Below are positions 1 to 12,051 of a stretch of 64,000 bases of DNA, piece after piece. The notes under the pieces were generated by a model. It made no database searches. It saw nothing but the letters and a program-made list of their open reading frames with translations, and was not told the DNA's origin. Positions within the stretch are counted from its first letter, which is position 1. Each line of letters starts with the position of its first letter. This stretch comes from Mortierella alpina (Eukaryota > Mortierellomycota > Mortierellomycetes > Mortierellales > Mortierellaceae). The stretch covers positions 806,001-870,000 of the forward strand of contig JANATF010000004.1 in the NCBI GenBank assembly GCA_029449245.1, given 5' to 3'. Made by a program: the position numbers and the translations under genes.

Positions 1-173
1 GCCTTTACAGTTGTACCTTTGCGACGCAACGAGAGATTGTCAACACCCCTCAGTTGTGCCTATCATGCATTCATATTCACCAGCTTTCTTGCTCGCCTCC
101 GTGTGTATTTGTATGTGCGTATGAGTGCGGGTTATTTTCTGAGCAACAACTTTTAATGATAGGCGTAGCTCAG

Positions 174-1360
174 CTACTTGGTCAATTCAAAAACTCCATC
201 TCTTCCTTTGTTAACCAGTTCCTCGATAAATCTGCAATATGTCTCTGTCTGCTCGCCAGGCAGAGCATGACCTGAGCCCTCAAAGACGACCAAGGGGCAT
301 CCGAGCTCCTTAGCAAGATGGTAAGATCCTGAAGGTCTCACAAACTTGTCCTCCGTTCCTGTCACGACGAGCACAGGTAGGGCCGAGTCCTTAATCTGCG
401 TCAGTCTCGCAGAGCTGACATGATGAAAGAGTGCTGCCCAAGACTGCGCGATATTGGAATGAAGAGGTTGAACAGGGATCGATGCGAACCTCTGCTTCAG
501 GCTCTATATATATAATTTGTGAGGGTAGCGTTAGAACCTGGAAAGAAACTTGTCATTCCAGAGACCTTCAACCTCGCGACGTATACAGTTACTTACAGCT
601 GCCACCATTTCACGGTTGGTGCTGTACGCTAAGTCCTTGGGTGCATGCTCCAGCCATTTCTAAGAGGGTTGCAAGATAAAGGGCAATATGCTGCTGATTA
701 GCATGCACATCTCCGAGACCCAGTCAGTAGGAAAGTAGGAAAAGCGGCATCACAATCCTTACCGCGGGGTATAACGTCTCGGCGATGAGTTTGATGCGAA
801 GGTCAGGGTCTTTCATAAGAATCACTCGTGCCAGAAAGCTGACAGTGACCAACATGGGGGGACTTCTACCAGCATTCGTCGAGGTGAGGACCAGCGACGA
901 AAAGCGCTTAGGGTCCGCCAGAACCAGTTCGAGTGATATCATTCCTCCCATAGACACTCCAGCAACATGAACGTCCGAAGTCCACCCCAGTGCGTCCAGC
1001 AACTCCAACGTGTCCTGGGCCATCTGCGAAGTCGAATATAAACCCTTGGGAGCGTCGGAGAAACCAACACCACGGTTGTCAAAGAACACTGTAGTGAATT
1101 CGGGATTCTTGGCAAATTGTTCGACCTAAATGAGCGAGCCGATTAGCACTTGACACTGACAGCCTGGCATATGACAAGCAAGAGACTGACGAGTGGCAGC
1201 ATACCACTGGAGCCCAGCCTGCGCCTGGGGAGTTCAGGCCCATAATGAGCAAGAGCTTCCGAGGCCCATTTCCTGTGCGCTGATAGAAGAGTTTGAAGGG
1301 TTTACCGCGCGAGCCGCCCACCTCGACATGGCCTTTGTCGTCAAGTAATGGAGATGTCAT
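174..1360 (-). CDS. Alpha/beta hydrolase fold protein
   Basis: Predicted serine hydrolase of the alpha/beta-hydrolase superfamily; the substrate cannot be told from the sequence. Seen: translation starts MTSPLLDDKGHVEVGG at 1360, runs through an oxyanion-type strand ending GLNSPGAGW, then FFDNRGVGFSDAP, the nucleophile elbow GVSMGG (about 945-965), an acid in VVTGTEDKFV (about 345-370) and a late histidine in EGSGHALPGE (about 265-290). The order Ser-Asp-His and the distances fit the family. At least three introns are needed: exon 1 ends near 1207, exon 2 covers about 1127-765, a short exon encodes KWLEHAPKDLAYSTNREMVAA (about 595-664), and the last exon begins near 512. The last residues are FELTK and a TAG. 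There is no signal peptide, so it is probably cytosolic. Family call is firm; exon edges are approximate. Confidence 0.85.
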
Positions 1361-1718
1361 GGTAAGGGAGAGAGAGAGGACGGGAAATGCTGTCTGTATT
1401 TTTCGTTTGCCGCCCTGGCATTTTATCCGCCCTGCCTGCCAAGCATCCAATAACAGGTTTGGACACAGGGGTTGATCGGCGATCATACACTTTGAGGCTG
1501 AAATTCTTCTTCTCGAGACGGGTCTTGAGCCGACTCTTGGCGAACGATGATCGACTCCTAGCAAACGCCACAACGTTTTGCTTGCTTGCTAAGGTTGCAT
1601 CTGGTGAGCACTACACCATCCCTTTCCTTCGCGCAGCGAGCATGAAACCCAACAATAAAGCTTTAGCAGATGCGGCTTTATTGTTGGCACGAGAAGTACT
1701 CCAACTAATGACCTCGGG

Positions 1719-4211
1719 TCATGGAGAGGAGCGTGGCGTCGGTAGGGACCGACCCAATGAGCTGATGGAGGAATCACTGTCCTCGCTCGTCCTGGGTCGG
1801 TTCCATATCCGTGTCCTCGAAGGCGGCACAGCGAGTGATGGGGTCGCATCCTGTCTTCTAGAGACCTCCTTGCTAGACGTGCTTGTGTTCGAGCTGGCTC
1901 TTGAATCAGAGCGCTTGTCAGCTAGCCCGGATGTGAGAGTCGACTGACTTGACTCTGCCCCTCCATTGGCCGGTAGTATTCCCGGACGCGATGTTGATGG
2001 TGCTGCTGAATGGACGGATGCTCCAGTGGCTCTTCTGATTCCTGAGGCCCTACCTCCTCCATAGCGTGCCCTCAGCTCAGCTGCCTGGGCCAATGCATCT
2101 GCCAGCAGTTTCTGGTATATCTTTTCGTTGTATACCTCATGGATCCCATCTCCTGGTGTATTGTCATATGGTACTATAATAGTGAAGAAGATCAGAGGCT
2201 ACTTATCAGAACTCTGGTATACGTTTCGCAACACATTGCTTGCACACAAATCAGCTGGACCTACAAAACCAGAGCCACCAAGAGGGACCCATGATGCTCT
2301 TCCAGTTGGCCGTGCAAGAGCCTCTGTCCCATAAGTGCAATCCACGCTCCAACATGACGACGTTAAAGCGAGCTCCAGACATGGCGTAACTGGGGAGAGA
2401 CCATGATGACGCTGGGATGGAGGTGTAGTCTGCCCTAATAAACGTGTTCCTGACGTCCTGCAATGACTCGATTGTGGTTCGATTCTTCACAATATAAAAG
2501 GTGTGTGCCGCCGTAAACGATACAATCAGAAATGCCAATACTGTAGAGATGATGGTGATAACGACCCACTGAACGTCAAAGACGCAGCGAGGTTGTTGCT
2601 GAGATGTATCCGGCGTCCCGATCCACGGTCCTGCCATATCGCACCGCCGGATCGCCGTGAAAAGCAAGGGCAACATTGTGGTGACTCCCCAGATCGCCAA
2701 CAAGGAGCCGTAGAGGATGAAGAGGTAGAAGAACTTGTGATTGCCGTAGCCGATACAGCCATTGACCCATGGGCAATGGTGATCCATCCTCAGGACACAT
2801 GTGTCACATTCGGAACAGTGGTGGCAACGGTCTGGCTTGACGATTTTGCAAAGATCACACCATCTAGCGCCTCCGTCCTTTTTCGAGATGCTCAGTGTCG
2901 CCTCAGGCAGTCGTTGCACTCCCTGATCCTGTCCGATCTCAATCCTGACTGTAGAGTTTGTAGGGCCATCATCAGTACCCTTCGCGTGTCCCATATTGCT
3001 GGGCGGCGGCATGTTGACGTTACTCGATACCGCCTTTTGTCCATGATCCTGGTTCGTGGTCGAGGAGATCAGATTTACCATGTGTGAGGTCGACTGGTAC
3101 GACTGCGCGGATGACGTTTGAACGACTCCCGAGTATTGGTTGTTCTGCAAAAGTGGTGTGCTATCTGAGGCCGCTGATCCTTCAGGGAGTTCATTGATGC
3201 GGCCTCTCGCTCCTGGTGAGAAGGGTTTTGGAGCCCTTTGAGGTCGATACGGCGTTGTTGTGGGCGGGATAGGTGGTGGTGGGATCCTCTGAGGGGGCTA
3301 CACAAGGAAGAAAGGAAGGGTTCTAAGTTAGCAGCGCAACAAGAAGGCGTCGACCCATAGGGCCATAGGAATATCAGCGCTAAGGGTGGTGTTCTGACCT
3401 TCAAAGGTGATCCTGGCTTCCGGAAGATGGTGCGGGCATACGAGATGAAGAAAAGCAGGGTGAGCATATTAAAGACGCCCAAGTAGATATCTAGGGCAAC
3501 AGAGAGAGGATCGATGCACCAGATGCAGCAACGCAGAAAGTAGATCAGAAGAAGGATAAGGCAGTGTTAAATTGCATACTCCCCCTTCCTTTCGCACCCC
3601 CCCCCCCCCCCTTTTTTTCAACTTACATGCTTGCGTGGGGCGGTGTAGTTCATGAAGAATATAGTCGACTGGAGAGTCAGTGAGGCATCAGAGGTATCAA
3701 GGCAAAAGAAAAAAAAAAGGGAGTAGATCCTGGGGAGTGAGCGACGGGGTGTCTCGTGGATATCAGGATGCATGCAAACAACTCGTATGGTCCACCTACT
3801 GCAGACGCGGAACGTGTACACGTAGTAAATATAGACTATCAGCGCCGACAAGGCCACAGGCAGCAGCCGCGAGACAGAGTCCGGAAGTCCGACAGAACCT
3901 GCTGACCGTGAGGCAGCCCCATCCGTGCCGGCGTGGTCATGGGCTGCCAATGCAGCCGCGTGCTGGGCTGCAGTCATCGCTGTTAGGTTCTGCGACGCAG
4001 ACAGGGGTGCTGCTAGCGCAGAGGAATGGATCCTGTAGCCATCAATCGTCATGGGCACTTGCATGGGTGCAGTTGAGTCTGTCATTGAGTCTATGGGGTG
4101 AGCTGCCGACTGTGCGCCTCCGGCTGTGCCTGAGACCGCCACGGCAGCTGGGGCTGTGGTGGTGGTGACACCCGTAGTGGCGAGTTGTCGGTCCTGTTGC
4201 AGGCTGGTCAT
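1719..4211 (-). CDS. DHHC-type protein S-acyltransferase (palmitoyltransferase)
   Basis: Transfers palmitate to cysteines of membrane-associated proteins. Seen: the zinc-binding cysteine-rich domain CDLCKIVKPDRCHHCSECDT followed by VLRMDHHCPWVNGCIGYGNH (about 2740-2860), with the catalytic DHHC. Four membrane segments surround it: LLPVALSALIVYIYYVYTF, GVFNMLTLLFFISYA, LFILYGSLLAIWGV and VVITIISTVLAFLIV. After the fourth comes FNVVMLERG..LWDRG..NWKSIMGPSWWLW, matching the conserved region of the ZDHHC2/15/20 and Pfa3 group. The N-terminus (MTSLQQDRQLATTG) is a low-complexity Ala/Thr region. The C-terminal tail, joined by an intron near 2265-2160 (PGDGIHEVYNEKIYQKLL), is cytosolic and Ser/Arg-rich and ends PTPRSSP. 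An intron near 3600 holds 15 C followed by 7 T. Expected in Golgi, vacuole or plasma membrane; substrates unknown. Confidence 0.9.
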
Positions 4212-4379
4212 TACGATGCAAGAAGACGGGAGGAGAAACAACTAGTGCCAGGGAAAAGAGAGGTAGGGAGGGAGGCGAAGAGGAGGCGAAGAGGAGGCGG
4301 TGGAAAGTGGCGGGAGGGGGCACCGGAGCAGGTGGAAGTGGGAGTCAAAGTGGATGCCAATAAAAAGAAAGGTTCTGTC

Positions 4380-4405
4380 ACGATTACACGATTACACGAT
4401 TACAC
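4380..4405. repeat. Three-copy 8-bp tandem repeat
   Basis: The unit ACGATTAC is repeated three times without change, followed by a partial copy. It lies about 170 bp upstream of the DHHC gene start, between that gene and the end of URM1. A short slippage repeat; no function is visible. Confidence 0.8.
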
Positions 4406-4569
4406 AGGTGAAAAGAGGCGTGCTGGAGGCGGGGCACAGGACAGGCACAGGGAAAGGCATGGCCATGTGTCCGGCTTGCAGATGGACGGGTGGAGTGGAG
4501 GAAATACAAAAACAAGAGCGGCAACAGCGGATGCGAGAGCTTGCGCTCTGATTTTATACTTGCTGTACT

Positions 4570-5084
4570 TTAGCCTCCATGCAGTGTGGAGATGAACACA
4601 ATCTCGTCCCGATCCTCCAGCTCGTACTCGAGCTCGCCCTCAAGCTCCCAATCAGCCCCATTCACCAGGACCAGGATACCAGAGCGTCTACGGGTTGGCG
4701 ATACAAGCAATTCGGCGTTATCGTCCACACACAGTCTTCTTCTCTCCTCGTTTCCGAGTCGTAATCCATAACAGCACTTACACTGATCCGTCAGTTCCAA
4801 TGAACAACTCTGGCCGCTCCTTCAACAGTGTGCTTGCGATCCAGCCAATCAAATCTCGAATCGTCGTTGAATGCTGCTCTCCCGTGCTCTCTGTAGGGAA
4901 AGACGCAGGTACCTTGGCGTGGATGGTCTTTTGATTGTCAAAGAGCAGCTCCATTCCCCCGCTATTCATGGTTCAAGGTTAAACACTTGCCATTGGCCGA
5001 TCAGATTGGGAGAGAAAGCTGCGTGGCTGCAAAAGGTCTATACCTGAACTGCAATTCGATCCGCAGGCTGTCCTTGGTGTCCAT
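4570..5084 (-). CDS. URM1: Ubiquitin-related modifier Urm1
   Basis: Small sulfur-carrier and protein modifier. It is thiocarboxylated by the E1-like Uba4, supplies sulfur for 2-thiolation of wobble uridine in cytosolic tRNAs, and is conjugated to proteins under oxidative stress. Seen: three exons (5084-5044, 4961-4782, 4687-4570) join in frame at GT-AG sites into 112 residues. The beta-grasp core starts [20 protein letters not shown]. Diagnostic are [16 protein letters not shown] and the C-terminus VFISTLHGG, the Gly-Gly tail used for thiocarboxylate formation. Family length is about 100 residues, so the gene looks complete. The start was chosen because it gives the first beta strand before the conserved GG. 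The identification is essentially certain from the WELEGE and STLHGG signatures. Confidence 0.96.
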
Positions 5085-5207
5085 GGTCTGATTTGCTTTC
5101 TGCTGTGGGTCGTTGACTGGACGTTGTAGTGGTCTATGGCGGTGTGGGTGACAAAAGGGGCGGAATGAAAATCGGGTGGATATTTCAATTTTTTTTTACT
5201 ACGTGCC

Positions 5208-8200
5208 CTAGGGCTCTTTTTGCGCGTTGTGTGTCGTCCTCAGAAAGACAAAGCTGACAGGGCCTTGTCTAGAAGGACAGTTCGTATCCACCTCGTCCGC
5301 CTCCTCTCTCTCCTCCTCTCTCTCCTCCCAGTTCTGGTCGAGTCCATCCTCGCAGCTACTAATGGTCCTCCAAAGGATACGGTCCTGTGCAGCCAACGCA
5401 GATATCAACGACGCGTCATCGTCTCCCTGTTCTCCAGGTTGCGACCGGGCTTGACGCCATGCCTCAACATCGATGTGGTCCCACTCCTGTAGTTCCTTCT
5501 TGGCCAATGAAGCCGATGTCTTTTCCATGATTCCAGCGTTCTTGCTCTTCTTCAATGGGCATCTGGACTCCAAATGTTGGCTGGAAGCAAGGCCTCCGTT
5601 GGTTTCAAGCGGCAAAGTTGGCAAGCTGCAATCACAACCCAGGAGGGAATGCGTGAGACAGCGCTCGTCTTCGTGGAACGTGAAGAGATCCCGCAGCTCA
5701 GCCATAGAGAACTTGTTCAGCTTCTCTGCGCTCTTGCCATCCTAAGCAGCCAGATACGGTATTACATAGATGTTAATGACAGTACTTCCCATCTCCATCC
5801 ATGTGAGATCAAGATGCTATAGGCCATACCATCAGTGCATCGCTGAGTCCGACTTTGGTCAGCTGTCGTTGGTACATCTTTTCTTCGATCGTTCCTGCTC
5901 TGTATTGTTGAAGAGTCGTTGAAGGCATTGGTCAGGAGCTATCCATTAGAATCGCGGTAGGGGTATTCATGAATAATCATCGCTTAAAAACTTACGAAAG
6001 AAGTCGATATATGTACACGGGTCTGGGTTGTCCTTCGCGATGAATGCGGGCCATCGCTTGCTGGTCAACACTCGGGTTCCTGTGGTCAACAATAAACATA
6101 TAGTCATGTAAACCTACTGTAATCCCTACCAAACCTGGTGACACTGACAACGCGGCATGTCTATGTTTCTTACCAGTCAATGTCAAACATAATCTACGGA
6201 TATTGAGTCAATTGCATCCGTTAGACTCATGCGTCTCTGAACAATCTCTCGCGCAAAGCAGAGCATCGAGTGAGCGAACACTCACCAGCCGAGATGCTCC
6301 GATCAGGTTAAGGCCGACTCCTCCAGACTTGGCACTCAATAAGAACACGACTAACAACGGATGATACGAGGGAGTTAGTGCTAGATGACAAATACGCCTC
6401 TCGCTATGCCATTTGGCTATCAATGCGTTACATTTTTGACACGTTGGAGCGTTAAACTTGTCAACATATTCCTGGCGCTTGCTCGTCGGTGTTGACCTAG
6501 AGTATTGTGAGAGTATGGGTACTAATGAGTTTGCAGAATAAAGTCTGGATCTGGTGCATGCAGTCACATTCGCACATCGCGTTCCAATGGCACTGTCCCA
6601 TTACCCATCGAGTCGGAAATATCCATAGTGACTCTGAGTGCATATGTTTTCCAGAATATCCAGGGTCTGCGTAAAATTAGATACTAGCACCACACGCTCG
6701 GACGTGCTCTCCTTCAGTGTTCGAAGAAATGACACCACAAAGCTCAGCTTTCCTAATGGCCGGTGAACAATTGGTGTTAAACAGCAGCACTCTGCTAAAA
6801 GCTTAGCAGACAAGCAAAAGTCGACTAAACAGAAATGGTTCGTACCTCCGACCAGCGAGCAGTCCATATTGAGTCCGCTGCCCTCGATGGCCGATTTGAC
6901 ACCTTGATAAAGCCCACTTGTTTCTTGGTTCTCATTCATCTATTAAGCAAGGCAACAAAGTCAGAATGATAAGACAATTGCATAGCTCCCATGATGTGAG
7001 TTCCCCTTCACTGCAGTAGCTAAACAATGCAAACACACCTCAGCCTGATCAAGTGTTAGACTTGGAGAATTACACAACTTCCTTAGCGCTGTGATGCAGG
7101 CGAGATGGCGACTGCTGTCCATTGAAAAGCAACTCTGTAAATATGGAGAATCCAGGAGGTGGCGATAGATCGCGCTTTGGACGGACGAGGGGCGGCAAAA
7201 AACAACAAGTTCGGCTATGAGGGAAACACAATAATTAAGGCATGATTGATCCGTAAGTTTTTGAGTGCTGAAACTGTAATGCCAAGTCTAGGCTCTCTGT
7301 CTGTGATCACCTTACATTTGGCGGGCAAGAACTCGTAGTTCACTTGAGCCGTACGGCGAAGAATGAACAGCCCTGTCAACCTAGAAAGCTATCAGATTTA
7401 TTATGCCCGTTAGCGAACAAATATTACTGTTGCGATCAAAGGTTGCCGTTTGTAACTTGGATTGGATCATTGAGAAATACGTTACGTTACCTCTTGGGAT
7501 CTAGAGCATGACCCACAGGATGTGACATGTTAAACATTGCTCTCACAAGAGTGAACGTTCGGTTCTCATGACAAGATACGATATCTATACCTTTCTAAAC
7601 CGAGGGCGGCCTCTGAAGACGAACAATCGGGTTGTCGGGAGCGCACGATTGGTTCCTCAAACATTCGTTTGAATGCACTGTAGCTTTCTAGCAGGCCAGG
7701 GTTCACAAAGTCGATCATAGCGAAAAACTCTCCGAGATCATTTTGGATTGGGGTTCCACTTAAGATGACCCTCCGCTTCGTGGAAAGGTTCCGGATCGCT
7801 TGAGCAATCTTAATGTTGGCCGTCTTAAGTCTATGCAAGTCGGACAAAACCATGTAAGCACATATCCTGCTCCTTTCACACAATACTTCAGTGGGAAACA
7901 CGCATCCGCACTTACCGGTGTCCCTCGTCGCAAATTATGATATCAAAGTTCGCGTTCTTCAATTCTTCTTGAACCGCTCGCAGCTAGCAATGGAGACCCG
8001 CACGATACAAAGCAAAAAAAGAATGTACGACACGGCGTGAGAACATGGGTAGTAGCGCCCAGAATATGTGGCCTGTGGAGGATGTGTTTGTTACCTTTTC
8101 ATACCCAATGATCATTACTGGATAGACCTTGCCAAGGGTGAAATCTGTAATGGTTGACTTTGAGTCGACAGCAAACACACGTAGCCGCTCATTCCCAAGC

Positions 8201-10026
8201 CATTTTTTGAACTCCTTTTGCCAGTTCTAGAATCAATGAAGTGAGGTGTTAGAGATGAGTGTAAACCAGATTTCATGCAGGTGATCCACTTATTGCATAC
8301 CATTATTAACGACGCTGGGCAGACCACAAGTGCTCTCTTTACTACAGCACTCTCCTCGCCATGGTACGGACTCTGCTTCAGAAGAGTCCACAGAAGAGCA
8401 ATGGTCTGAAGTGTCTTGCCCAGACCCATCTCGTCAGCCAAGATTGCCCCTTGCCCATTTATATCCTTCATCTGCATCACGCACTCGTATAGAAAGCGGA
8501 CTCCTTCCTTTTGGTGAAGACGCAGATGCTGCCCGAGAATAGGGTCCACTACGACATCGATCAGCCCGATATCACCTGGGGGCCTTTTCATGCCGCAGCC
8601 CCTAATGACCCTTGGGTGTGTACTCGATGGACGAGGTAAAAGGATTGCGTGGGGTGCATCTGGATTGTGGCGTGGCTGCGGTGGGGTATAGGGAAGTTCA
8701 GGTGCGTTGGTTATTGCGGAGTGTCCTTTGAATTTGGTCCGTGGTACGCTAACTATTATTTACGTTGCAAAAACAGTTTAAAAACTGCAGCTGAGTGACG
8801 CGAGGATACTGAGTGTATACGAAAAAGTTCCATTATTACCTGAGGTCATAGCAGGGTCTGCTTGCGCGACGTTCCGCATGAAGCATCTTCCTTCCCGGTA
8901 GGAAGCTACGTCCAGCGCCGATGTTACCTAGTCATAGAAATTGATCTTGTTTAGATCAAGCGCGACAGCTGCGGCTACTTCGGAATTACGTAATCGTACG
9001 ACGCTCCTTGACTATAGTACCTCGATATCCTTTCCACCGAACGAAAGTTCATCGCCCGGATTCAGCTCGCGAGTAATGTTGGCCCCTCTCCCGATGCTAT
9101 TAGTTCAAGATGGCTCTATTAGTGTATCAATACACTTTAACGCCATTAAACGCGACATTCTTTTTGTATTTGCATACTCTTTGCCGTCCATGTCCTTCAA
9201 CGTCCCGATGGATCCGTTGATTACAAGAATACCTAAAGGCAGTGCAGCAAACTGTTAACCACCTTGCGTAGCTTCAAATACCCAAGATTATTCATTCCAC
9301 TTACCATCGCCATCCCATGTCTTGTGCTTCTTGCTCGTCTTTTTCCTCCTAGCAGTGGGAAGGCGGTCGGTTAGCGACGGAGGAATGTATGGAGTTAACC
9401 CCCCAGTTTTAGTCAGTGCGCGTAATTTACCAGAGGACGTTAAGGTATTTTTCTCCAGAATCCTCACTGCTCGTCAGTATTGTGCTCGTGGAGGGCGTCT
9501 TGAATGAGCTCGTAGGATGGAGCGTTGGCATGTTTGTTGCACGATAGTTTGGCCTGGGACTTGCAGCTATCCCTGGCTGAACTAGGAATGGCGCCGATAA
9601 CTTTGCCAGCTTCCTGGACACTGGGCTTGTTGTCTCCTGCTGGCGCTTGTTTGATTTATCTGGGTGATTTGATATCGCCAGTGGGACCGATACCGGCGTA
9701 GTGGGCGAAGCTCTCGGCCTTGACTCTGAGGTCTGGCTTGTCTTCGTTGGCGCTTCTGAGGGTATAGAATCTCCAGCGGATGCCGACACGGGAGACTTGA
9801 ATGGTGTCTTGAAGGGCGATTTGAAAGCCCGTTTATGGAATTGCGGTTTGGAAAGTGGTGCAGGCCGTTGTTGGATTGGCAAGATGCTGCTCGGAGCTGG
9901 GCTATTCGCCACCAAAGCTATATCAGATACGGAAGTGTCGTTGGCATCGACTACTGAAATCTCGTCCTTCTGAACCAAGACGTTGATCCGTTGACGGACT
10001 TGCGACGGCGCAGCTGATCTCTGCAT
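5208..10026 (-). CDS. RDH54: RAD54B/Rdh54-type SNF2 DNA translocase
   Basis: Swi2/Snf2 ATPase acting with Rad51/Dmc1 in homologous recombination, where it remodels DNA and removes recombinase from duplex DNA. Seen: a Ser/Pro/Lys-rich N-terminus (MQRSAAPSQVRQRINVLVQK) ends in KYLNVLW and a short exon encoding KKHKTWDGDG, the RAD54B signature. Helicase motifs follow: Walker A ILADEMGLGKTLQTIALLW (about 8410-8460), CDEGH (about 7910), LSGTPIQNDLGEFFAMIDFV (about 7690-7760), FILRR (about 7350), and motif VI MARIHREGQPRPVYIYRL (about 6000-6060). The end MAELRDLFTFHEDERCLTH (about 5650-5705) is the RAD54B C-terminal block, then an acidic tail. The coding region is split by many short introns (around a dozen), so internal exons are approximate. 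RAD54B/Rdh54 is favoured over Rad54 by the N-terminal NVLW/KKHKTW block. Confidence 0.9.
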
Positions 10027-10178
10027 GAGATCTCAAGCATAGGAGGGCTGCGATTGGGAGGATGTCAAGAGCAACAGAACGAGAATGAGGGAGAATGGCG
10101 AAGAGAAAACGGTTGCAGAACTTGGGAAGCTTGAGAAGACTAAAATTTGTGGCGTTTTTATTTCACTTCACAACTTTG

Positions 10179-11144
10179 TTAGGTATTGCGTGTAGTAAGC
10201 GCGAGGTGTGCCTCGATGACCTTGGCCTCTAGCTGGGCAATGCGAGCGTTCTGCTCGGCTTCCTTGACAAGGAAACCCGTCCGCTCTGTTTCTAGGACAG
10301 CGATTCGCATGTTCAGGCGCGTGTTGGTGGCTTCCAGGTCCGAAACCTTGACCTCCAAACTCTCGAGCTTGACTGTCTTCTTGAGACGCGATCGACGCGC
10401 AGCATCGGTGTTCTTGGCACGCTTGGCAAGGATCTCTTCCGACTCATTCTCAGCGGGAGTGAGAGCACGCTTCTGAACTGTGCGTGTGGTAGTCGTGGCG
10501 GAGGATGGAGCTCTTTCGGCGTTCACAGATCGAGTGGTGGGGAGCCTTCTGGTCTGTGCCAAAACAGCCTTCTCCAGCTCCTGGCTCCAAGGAATATTCA
10601 GTGCAGCAGCAGCGCGCTGTAAGGTGCTTGTGGTGAGACCATGCAATGGAGCCTGCTCAATAGGACCCAGTCCCAAGTCCTGGGCAGTGAGACCCATGGA
10701 ATATGACTCGGAATGACTAGGCTGCGAGACCTCAAAGAGTGATGGCGTCGACGTCGCCGAGTAGAGGACGTCTTGCTGAAGCAGAGGGGAGTCATCCGAT
10801 TCGGAATATGGACTGGGCGCAATGGACGTCTCGTCGCCACTTAGCAGCGAGCCAAAGTGGAAGTCGCCAGCGAGCCATTCATCAAATCCTCCACCTCGAC
10901 TCGACACTTCAGCGCCGGCATTGGGTCTTTCAATAGAGGCAGCGAGCTTGCTGACTATAACATTACATGGAGATGATAGAGGCAAGGAAATTGTCAAGAA
11001 CCATGACTTTCATTAAAGTGTTAAGGCGTCATCTTGAACGTGAAAAGGCTTACACTGCGCTAAAGCTGACTCCAGCGAGTCGGCCGATTCAGTCAGGCGA
11101 GCGTTGCCGACCTCCAGCAAGAAGGGTGTATTGGGAAGGGCCAT
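10179..11144 (-). CDS. bZIP transcription factor, Gcn4/CPC1 type
   Basis: Activator of the general amino-acid control response in fungi; such factors bind TGACTCA-like sites as dimers. Seen: two exons (11144-11054 and 10954-10179) join in phase to 288 residues, close to Gcn4 length. The C-terminal basic region KRAKNTDAARRSRLKK (about 10378-10425) has the invariant N..AA..SR, followed by a leucine zipper with heptads SLEVKVSDLEATNTRL. The N-terminal half is acidic with aromatic and leucine clusters (GGGFDEWLAGDFHFGSLLSG), as expected of an activation domain. The start MALPNTPFLLEVGNARL is the first in-frame ATG; the frame continues open upstream to a stop near 11313, so a longer spliced N-terminus cannot be excluded. 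Two upstream ORFs precede it (11170-11322 and 11472-11489), the arrangement used for translational induction of this family. Confidence 0.85.
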
Positions 11145-11169
11145 TTCAGTGATGGTTTGTAGAGGGCGT

Positions 11170-11322
11170 TCAAACAGTGGTGGATTCCAGAGTGGTTCGT
11201 ACGACGATTGTTCTAAGTAAGGGATGCCTAGTACTTGTTCTTGTAGTTCTTCTAGTGGTTCTGTAAGTTCTGAGGGTTGTTCTGGAAATGGAGGTGCTTG
11301 AGGAGAGATAGGATCTAATCAT
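11170..11322 (-). promoter_or_regulatory. Upstream ORF 2 in the leader of the bZIP gene
   Basis: A 50-codon ORF beginning MIRSYLSSSTSISRTT and ending LESTTV. It ends 25 nt before the predicted main ATG and is in a different reading frame. Its Thr/Arg/Ser-rich composition does not look like a conserved protein. The same stretch read in the main frame is also open, so part of it could be coding if the main ORF has an upstream exon. Confidence 0.55.
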
Positions 11323-11471
11323 TTTGAAGAGTGGGGTTTGCTCGAGGCAAGGAGATGTGGAAAGGATTGGCAAGAGGGGGGAGAGCAGTAGGGTAAGGCT
11401 GACTTTTGGAGTCTGTTCTTGTTTGTGCTTTTTTTTTTTCAAGGGAATGTCTTTTGGTGCAGAAATGGGCT

Positions 11472-11489
11472 TTAAGCGAGGAGGGCCAT
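11472..11489 (-). promoter_or_regulatory. Upstream ORF 1 (5 codons) in the leader of the bZIP gene
   Basis: ATG followed by four sense codons (MALLA) and TAA. It is the first ATG on the minus strand downstream of the TATA-like run at 11669-11682. A very short first uORF followed by a longer second one is the arrangement that permits reinitiation control in GCN4, cpc-1 and cpcA leaders. Confidence 0.5.
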
Positions 11490-11668
11490 GGCGAGAAGCA
11501 AGGGAGTGAGTCGAGGGAGAAGTGTAGCAGGAGAGAGGTGGATAATACGTCCGAAAATGAAGGCGAAGGAGACTGAAGGTTCTTTCTGTGTGCTGCGGTT
11601 GGGTTGGCTTTGATGTTTCTTTGAGACAAGAGAGGAATGAAGAGTGGATGGAGAGCGGGAGGGGAATC

Positions 11669-11682
11669 ATATATATATATGA
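11669..11682 (-). promoter_or_regulatory. TATA-like element of the bZIP gene
   Basis: A run of alternating A and T lies about 530 bp upstream of the predicted start. It would put transcription start near 11640, leaving a leader of about 500 nt that contains both upstream ORFs. Position and composition are the only evidence. Confidence 0.4.
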
Positions 11683-11977
11683 AATATGTGTGTGTCACGG
11701 TCCAGTTGCTGTCTGTGTAACCTTCTCTGAGCACACGATGCAAAGTGACTCACCATTTGACACTCCTTGCCCTACTAACTGCCAGCTGATAGCAAAAGAT
11801 AACAAAGACCTTCGATTCACGATGACTGCAGTGTAGAGGAGATGCAGCAAGCTTTAAAACGAAGGTGAAGAAAGTAAAAAATATGCCCCCCAGTGTACAG
11901 CATTGAGCAACGCAGCAACGACCTGTGCACGGACCTCAAATTCGGTAGTCGATCAAAAAAGAAGAAAACTTCAAAAG

Positions 11978-12051
11978 TGTTTGTACTCGGACTTGAACCG
12001 AGGACCGTCTGTGTGTTAGACAGACGTGATAACCAACTACACCATACAAAC
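11978..12051 (-). tRNA. tRNA-Val (anticodon AAC)
   Basis: Decodes valine GUU/GUC (A34 normally becomes inosine). Read on the minus strand: acceptor arms GTTTGTA and TACAAAC pair fully, the D arm is GTGT/TCAC, the anticodon stem is TCTGT/ACAGA with loop CTAACAC, the T arm is CTCGG/CCGAG with loop TTCAAGT, and the discriminator is A. There is no intron and no encoded CCA. The internal A box and the B box GGTTCAAGTCC are present. T runs just beyond the 3' end (towards 11950) can serve as the Pol III terminator. Confidence 0.95.

Noticed and set aside
152-180. Sequence GCGTAGCTCAG resembling a tRNA D-arm
   Set aside because: No anticodon or T arm follows at tRNA spacing. It overlaps the end of the hydrolase gene and its 3' flank.
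11170-11670. 166-codon minus-strand ORF spanning the bZIP leader
   Set aside because: Its ATG abuts the TATA-like run, so it is probably upstream of transcription start. The composition is low-complexity Thr/Ser/Pro with no domain.
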